Source: Mesocentrotus franciscanus (Eukaryota > Echinodermata > Echinoidea > Camarodonta > Strongylocentrotidae). From it: a DNA stretch of 64,000 bases. Position 1 is the stretch's first letter; every line of letters starts with the position of its first letter. The notes below the pieces were generated by a model, which was not told where the DNA came from, searched no databases, and was given only the letters and a program-made list of their open reading frames with translations. This document shows, in pieces, positions 60,646-64,000 of the stretch. Where the stretch lies: positions 31,837,047-31,901,046 of the forward strand of contig CP137674.1 in assembly GCA_037976565.1 (NCBI GenBank). Reading direction: 5' to 3'. The translations under genes were made by a program, and so were the position numbers.

Positions 60646-60820
60646 CCTCAATTTCTTGACATTGAAGGGAAATTACCATCGGGAATGATGGCACACCAGT
60701 CTCACTTTTAAAAAGAATATGCTATCTAATACAGAGGCCTCTGATTAGAGGGAGGGTGTGGTAGGCTGTCCTATTTCCTTCTGTACTTGTCCCTTTCCCA
60801 TATTCTCTCTTTGTATCCTG

Positions 60821-61698
60821 GAGGCTGTTCACACCGCAAGGGGACCGTGGGCGGACCGTGGATCGCGCTATCGTAGCGCGACCCACGGTCCGCCCATTGG
60901 CATTCGCCGGATTCACACCGCAGTGAGATAGCGCGGTCTATCGTAGCACCCCCTTTTTTGAGAGGTCCTGTTGCCATGACGCGTGACGTCATGAGGTCAG
61001 AGCGGTCAAAGATTTCGCGCTATTACGAACCCGTAGTTGAGAGCTCGATATCGCTGTACCTATATGCTAGCCGGCCTACGTTTATTTCATGGCGTTGTAG
61101 TTACATTGTGCATGTATTTCTTTGATTTTACTAGACTCTTGTATGTTAATCAGACAGATAAATGTTCAAATTAAAAATCGAGGCCCTCAGGTTGTAGCAA
61201 ACATGTTTTGCAATGTATGGGACCGAGCCCTTCGTTATTCTTTCTGGTGATAATTTCCCCCCTATAGATTTTACACCATATCTGCTAACCCACGAAAAAC
61301 AGCGTAAAAGGTACGTTTAGTAAAGTCAGGTCCCACATTACTTACTATATTTCTATTTTTACGACGCGTTTTACTCCATAAAATTAGGAGTGTTGAGTTG
61401 TACCGATTCAGATTCAGATCGCAACAAAATAGAATGAGTTTAAAATTCCCCGCATGTAGAACGATGACTTCCGGCGTGCTATCGTAGCTCGGGTTCACAC
61501 TGGCAGAGATAGCGCCGTCTAGCGCACGCTAGACCGCGCTATCTCTCGTGGACCACCCCCAAGAGGTGGTCCAGTGGCACGCCGTTTTGGCTCGCGTGGC
61601 TCGCTGTTGGGCGGACCACGCTGTACCTTCCACACCGCAGAGATAGCGCGGTCTAGCGCGCGCTAGACCGCGCTATCTCTGCCGGTGTGAACAGCCTC
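60821..61698. mobile_element. 878-bp GC-rich element, GAGGCTGTTCACACCG ends, 3-bp duplication
   Basis: Ends GAGGCTGTTCACACCG / CGGTGTGAACAGCCTC with CTG at both borders (60818-60820, 61699-61701). A 3-bp duplication and GTTCACAC ends fit PIF/Harbinger-type MITEs. Subterminal hairpins repeat GATAGCGCGGTCTA and TAGCGCGCGCTAGACC-like palindromes; CpG-rich against an AT-rich background. No transposase frame. Confidence 0.82.
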
Positions 61699-61701
61699 CT
61701 G

Positions 61702-62760
61702 GACGTCTCCTTTTTTATTTGTCATTTGATGGGGGAGGGGAGGGCTGCATGTGTAGTCCAACTTACAGACGAAGAGAAGATTGAAGACCAAGTTCTGGTG
61801 ATGGTGAAAAATAAGTTGTGAGCTTTCTCATTCTTTTTCTTTTAATTCCTATATTGAAGAATTTTACAGTTCATGTTGTAATGCCTTATGGAAAGGGTTG
61901 CTCTTGAAATGCCCTACTAGTTATTCCAAATATGATAAGAAATATTACCGTCTGGGGCAGTATTCTGAAAGCTCACTTAACATTCCTCTTAAGTCCTCAA
62001 GTTAATTGAGCACTAATAGGTCTCCAAATCGGTATTCTGCAAACTGACTTCAGTCACTTGGTGCTCAATATTCTTCAAAATATTTCTTAAAGATGAATTA
62101 TAAGTATCCTTCCTTGTCCATGTAAATAGCAAGTAAAAGTTTCACAATGTAAAAGAAACAGATTTTGTGAATTAACTTATGATGCTTGAAACCTACTCAA
62201 TACTAGCATTCAACAATACTAGCATTCAACAACTAAAACAATCATAAACCGGGTGTAGTTTTTACAAGCACAATACACATCTGACTTGAAATTAAATTAT
62301 AAGAGAAAAAAGTTTTGTTCCTGAAAAGTTTTACACCAATTTTGTAGTTACAGTAAAAGAGCTTGTTTAACTTACACTAGTATTATAGCAGCAATATGAG
62401 AAAACTTTCAAATACAAAACCTTTAAATACAGAACTACCTTTCCTTATTTCCCAAAACTCCTGACAAGTCGATAGAGGTCTTTTACATGTACACACCCAA
62501 CTTGACTAGGATTTTCATGAAGGGTAAAAAGAATTCCAGTGAGTTAAATGCAAACACAGCATGCTCAGCATTAAAGGTAGGCCTAATATGTCTCATTAAT
62601 AGGTCCAAAAAATGAAAAGGTTAAATTCCAACAGCATTTGAAAGATAATACTAATTTAGAACTTCCCTCAAAATGAAAGGGCTTGAAAATGTCTTTCAGT
62701 GGGAAAATAAAGACCATTAGTTGTCGAATCGACTTTAGTGATTGCGTGTGTGTGTGTATT
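61702..62760. other. Unassigned sequence 5' of exon 1
   Basis: AT-rich, no open frame with family similarity on either strand. A UBA-type exon or a PPPAYHE-type linker was looked for on the - strand and not seen. Confidence 0.5.
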
Positions 62761-62764
62761 GGGT

Positions 62765-62945
62765 TTTTACAGACGTGTATCAATCAGATATGATTAATTA
62801 CGTCTGGGGACCGACCTTTAACGTCACCATCCGAAAGACGCGATTCAGTTTCGAACCTGCGTCCTCGGCTGAATCAGTTTGTAACTTCCACTGTTAGCTG
62901 GATTACAGGCGCACGCCACAACGCCTAGTTGCAATCCAATTAGTT
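62765..62945 (-). mobile_element. SINE, possibly with a 7SL-like 5' head
   Basis: On the - strand, GGCGTTGTGGCGTGCGCCTG (about 62925-62905) continues TAATCCAGCTA, close to the 5' domain of 7SL RNA (GGTGGCGCGTGCCTGTAGTC, CCAGCTA). About 45 bp later comes GCAGGTTCGAAACTG, a good B box, then GGTGACGTTAAAGGTCGGTC. A tRNA origin is the alternative. Confidence 0.5.
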
Positions 62946-63473
62946 ACAGTCTGATTGTCAGACACTTGTACCGATTGGTCGTACGTTTTGTGCTGCGCAA
63001 AGATTCAATCAGTTATATTTTGGCCATAACAAAAAGTGGGTTATTGATGTAGACAAATGCTCATGTACCCTTTATAGCTCATTTTATATATGTTATTACC
63101 AAAGAAAAAAAAGAAGTCAGTCAGTCACTCAATAGTGTCTGACAGTGAAGTCTAGAAAGTAACAGGTTTCCTTGCATAATTTGAATATTAGGACACTGCT
63201 AATGTTTAAATTTCACAGATAGGACATATATGTGACATATTCATAATTCCTGCAAAGTTCTACAGAATTTGATGTTGGCTGCAAATGGAACATAGTAACT
63301 TTAAATTCAATTCTTCATATATTTTTTTCCTTGCACCCCTTTCTTTAAGTTTAGTCACTGCGCAGCCCTAGTCTAGGCCAATTTCTTATATTTTATTTTT
63401 CAGTCATAATTTGTACTTTCCATTTTTAGATTTATACTACCAAAAAATGAAGAATAGCACAAACAGTACGGCG

Positions 63474-64000
63474 TAGTATGATGCGGTGACCAAAGTTCGC
63501 AGAGATTTTTGAAAATATTAGAAAATGTGATATTCGATCATTTCTCATATTCTACACAAATTTATTTATTTCAATGGATGGCAAAGTTTTTAACTATAAA
63601 TTGGTGCAACTAGAAAATTTATCATCAAAGGCTCCCGGAGATATCGCGATCTAAAATTTGATGTCGGATCGGCGTGCGCACTGCAACTCACGAAAAAGTC
63701 ATAAAAACAACGAGACCTTACTTTGCGCACGGGGATTTACAGCTAATTTATCAAAAAATGTGATCCATCAAAAATAAGGTAATTTCATAATTTGCAAGGC
63801 AAGATATCAATTATCAATCATACCATCAGTTGGTACCACTTTTTACTTAGAATTTGGAGGATATCTGCATCTGCTCTGAAAATGAAGATTTCCAGACCCT
63901 TATCGATAGACCCTAAGTTAATAATTTTTCGGAACAGACGCAATTGACTGCAAAATTTGCAGATTTTTGTCAATATTTTCATAATTTCAAACCCACTTCC
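63474..64000. mobile_element. MITE, TATGATGCGGTGACC end, truncated by window edge
   Basis: Inverted relative to 59331-59898: aagtaaaaagtggtaccaac at about 59580 matches the inverse of gttggtaccactttttactt at about 63829; gggtctggaaatct and ttttgcagtc also match. Confidence 0.85.

Overview
The window is eukaryotic, AT-rich and dense in introns. It looks like a marine invertebrate deuterostome, most probably a sea urchin. That is inference from the mix of small inverted-repeat elements opening with GGGCCCGTTTCA-type ends, tRNA-derived SINEs, tandem TGACCTTTGACCT repeats and the protein sequences; no species-specific marker was seen.

Two genes are present, transcribed towards each other. On the + strand, bases 340-3910 hold the last four exons of glutaryl-CoA dehydrogenase (GCDH), 154 residues including the catalytic Glu; its 5' part lies left of the window. 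On the - strand, bases 60109-12435 hold 50 exons of the ubiquitin-specific protease USP24. They add up to about 2,508 codons, ending at a real stop with an acidic C-terminal tail, and carry the complete catalytic core (Cys codon 28621-28623, His codon 25102-25104, Asn/Asp at 23801-23806). The USP24 start codon and UBA domain lie upstream, probably beyond 64000. Exon phases are consistent throughout except in exon 15, where one extra base (A-run 45719-45721) breaks the frame.

Region by region: 1-3910 GCDH end with a hAT-like element in an intron; 3911-12434 convergent intergenic space with histone-type hairpins (5973-6053), a minisatellite-bearing element (6821-7767) and probably the USP24 3' UTR; 12435-60109 USP24; 60110-64000 repeat-rich sequence 5' of the first visible USP24 exon, with no exon recognised.

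The most unusual feature is recurrent partial duplication of USP24 exon-intron junctions inside adjacent introns: exon 33 has three extra copies plus a stub, and exons 10, 17, 24 and 32 have one each. The exon 32 copy carries a stop codon in place of the catalytic Cys; the exon 10 copy keeps an open frame and a splice donor. A second pattern is that at least seven small inverted-repeat elements end within about 14-40 bp of splice sites. Also notable are a 923-bp foldback element with four ATGCAAAT octamers and five CCAAT boxes, a possible 7SL-like SINE head near 62900, and microsatellites abutting splice sites. Alignments were made by eye; percentages and significance were not computed.
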